Of a stretch of 64,000 bases of DNA, positions 62,563 through 64,000 are shown in pieces. The stretch covers positions 1,178,001-1,242,000 of the forward strand of contig NZ_CP029331.1 in NCBI RefSeq assembly GCF_003345255.1, in the 5' to 3' direction. The stretch comes from Pseudothauera hydrothermalis. Lineage in GTDB: Bacteria; Pseudomonadota; Gammaproteobacteria; Burkholderiales; Rhodocyclaceae. Position 1 is the first letter of the stretch. Each line of letters begins with the position of its first letter. The position numbers were made by a program, and so were the translations under genes. Under the pieces are notes generated by a model. It was not told the origin of the DNA. It searched no databases and saw nothing but the letters and a program-made list of their open reading frames with translations.

Positions 62563-64000
62563 TCAGCGGTTCGGGTTGGCACGGCTTTCGCGGGCGAGGA
62601 ATTCGGCCACGGCCAGCACATCGGCGATCACACTGCCCGGATCAGTATCGGCCAGCCGCGGGTGCAGGGCGAGGGTGGCAAGCTTGTCGCCGAATTCGTC
62701 GCCCTGGTCCTCACGCGCGCCTTGCCGCTTGAGCCGATAGGCCAGATTGCGGGCAAGCAGCGCATGCAGCGCGGCTTTCTCCATCTGCACCGGCAGATGC
62801 GGCAACCAGCCTTGCGTCACATAAGCTGCCTTGCGCGAGGTGTCGTCGCCGGCAAAGAGCGCGGTGAGGCTGGCGAGGATTGTCATCGGCGAGCCGTCGA
62901 GCGTGGGTGTTTCTCCCTCTTTGGGCGGGTCCAGCCGCCATGGCAGGGTCAGCTCGGTGGCGCCGCCGCCGCGCTTCAGAAGCGTGATTGCGAAGGCGTC
63001 GCGCCCGCCTTTGTCTTTGGCGCGTTTTTCGGCTGCGCGCAGCCGCCGCAGCACCGCGCCGAGCGGGGCACTGTGGTGGGCGATCACCGCGCCGGCGCTG
63101 GCGGTGGCGTATTCGCCCATCAGGCGCAGCAGGCGGCCATCGAGCAGCGCATGGCCACCGCCCAGCTCGAGGCCGGTCATGTCCAGGCCGAGCGATGCGA
63201 CCAGTGCACCCGGTACCGGCAGCCCGCCATAAGCCGCGCGCAAGAGCGTCAGGCAAGCCAAGAGATCGTCGACCGCCACCAGCGCCATCACATCGTCGCC
63301 GCCGGCGTAGATCAGCTTGCCCTTGCAGCGGTTTTCCACGATGTCTTGCACCAAGGTCAGCGCGAAGCCGTTGAGCGCGCCGGAGATCGCCATGTGGCGG
63401 CTGGGCGAGACGGCGCGCGGGGCGGCCAGATATTCGGCGAGTTCCCGGCGGTTGAAGTGCGCATTCAGATGGTTGCGGATCTGCGGATGGAAAGTGTTGC
63501 GGGTGGTGAGCGGATGCGCCTGGCTGCCGCCCGAGATCCACGCGCCCATGTTGTCGCCGTCGAGCAAGATCAGCGCGTAATAGGCCTCGGGTTTGTCGCC
63601 GAGCAATTTGCGCACGAGCTCCGCGCTTTCGTTGCGCGCTTCGGGGTCGTCGGAGCTGTCGTTTTCCATCAGCGCGGGCAGCACGCGGGCAAGCCGGCGT
63701 TGTTCCGGGGTGAACTCATTGCCCCGCATCAGCTTGTGTATCAGCCGGCGCGGCAGGGCCGCGTAGTCCAGCGCACCTGCATGCTCGGCCTGGTCGGCCT
63801 TGACCAGCAGATCGAGCCCGGCCTGGCCGATGGGCGCTCCCTGTTCCAGCCAGCGCTCCAGCGAGGTCGACACCGCCAGCGTGTGGGTGGAGATTACGAA
63901 GCGGCGCACATCGAGGTTGCAGCGCTTCAATTCGTGCTCGACGAACCAGCGCGGCCACAGGCGCTTGAGCATCGCCAGCGCCGACAGGTGTTCGCCCTTG
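62563..64000 (-). CDS. cmr2: Type III-B Cas10/Cmr2, C-terminal part (N-terminus beyond right edge)
   Basis: At least 478 residues visible; the frame remains open to position 64000 through KGEHLSALAMLKRLWPRW, so the Met at 63972 is internal. The palm domain carries the GGDD motif (KLIYAGGDDVMALVAVDDL, plus strand about 63290-63310), required for cyclic oligoadenylate synthesis, and a first palm-like GDNMGAWISGG. The HD nuclease domain, if present, lies outside the window. Main subunit of the Cmr complex. Confidence 0.95.
   Translation of the reverse strand, partial: KGEHLSALAMLKRLWPRWFVEHELKRCNLDVRRFVISTHTLAVSTSLERWLEQGAPIGQAGLDLLVKADQAEHAGALDYAALPRRLIHKLMRGNEFTPEQRRLARVLPALMENDSSDDPEARNESAELVRKLLGDKPEAYYALILLDGDNMGAWISGGSQAHPLTTRNTFHPQIRNHLNAHFNRRELAEYLAAPRAVSPSRHMAISGALNGFALTLVQDIVENRCKGKLIYAGGDDVMALVAVDDLLACLTLLRAAYGGLPVPGALVASLGLDMTGLELGGGHALLDGRLLRLMGEYATASAGAVIAHHSAPLGAVLRRLRAAEKRAKDKGGRDAFAITLLKRGGGATELTLPWRLDPPKEGETPTLDGSPMTILASLTALFAGDDTSRKAAYVTQGWLPHLPVQMEKAALHALLARNLAYRLKRQGAREDQGDEFGDKLATLALHPRLADTDPGSVIADVLAVAEFLARESRANPNR

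Overview
The window looks like chromosome from a GC-rich betaproteobacterium, most likely of the Rhodocyclales/Azoarcus-Thauera kind. The pointers are the rnfABCDGE-nth cluster, the adjacent bpt and aat genes, a BktB/PhaA-type thiolase, a CobD/CbiB-like gene, and the purM / AI-2E permease / hda / HAD-phosphatase order. This placement comes from recognising protein families and gene order; no search was run.

Layout: 1-1577 is an integron platform read leftwards: a plus-strand IntI integrase, an attI region with operator-like palindromes, one short cassette with an attC site, and the start of a second cassette encoding a NYN/PIN-like protein. 1734-4010 holds a two-gene di-iron oxygenase/reductase operon with FNR-type and TetR-type sites upstream. 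4143-48277 is mostly core chromosome: cobalamin-like protein, thiolase, ATP-grasp/alpha-E pair, rsgA, membrane proteases, orn, pgi, ArnT-like transferase, rpmE, ClC channel, MarR, an oxygen-binding di-iron protein, HD-GYP, MoxR/VWA pair, Mn riboswitch with GDT1 exporter, two cytochromes c, LemA/M48, the Rnf/Rsx complex with nth, pyrD, N-degron transferases, a split iron-type ABC transporter, cytochrome c peroxidase, hda, purM and an RND efflux pair.

49.7-64.0 kb is a complete type III-B CRISPR-Cas island apart from genes lying beyond the right edge. The array has 32 repeats of 37 nt, with its leader on the right, and it is split by an IS630-family element inserted exactly at a TA inside one repeat. 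The minus-strand operon reads cas10/cmr2 (partial), cmr3, a VapBC-like pair, cmr4, cmr5, cmr6, csx16, a CARF-HEPN ribonuclease, cas6, cas2, cas1, a diverged cas1-like gene and a second cas2. The doubled Cas1/Cas2 set, in which one Cas1 appears to have lost catalytic residues, is the most unusual system in the window.

Several genes share an oxygen theme. FNR-like boxes (TTGAY-N4-ATCAA) precede the di-iron oxygenase, the oxygen-binding di-iron protein and the cytochrome c peroxidase. Together with Rnf and the c-type cytochromes they suggest a facultative, oxygen-responsive respiratory lifestyle.
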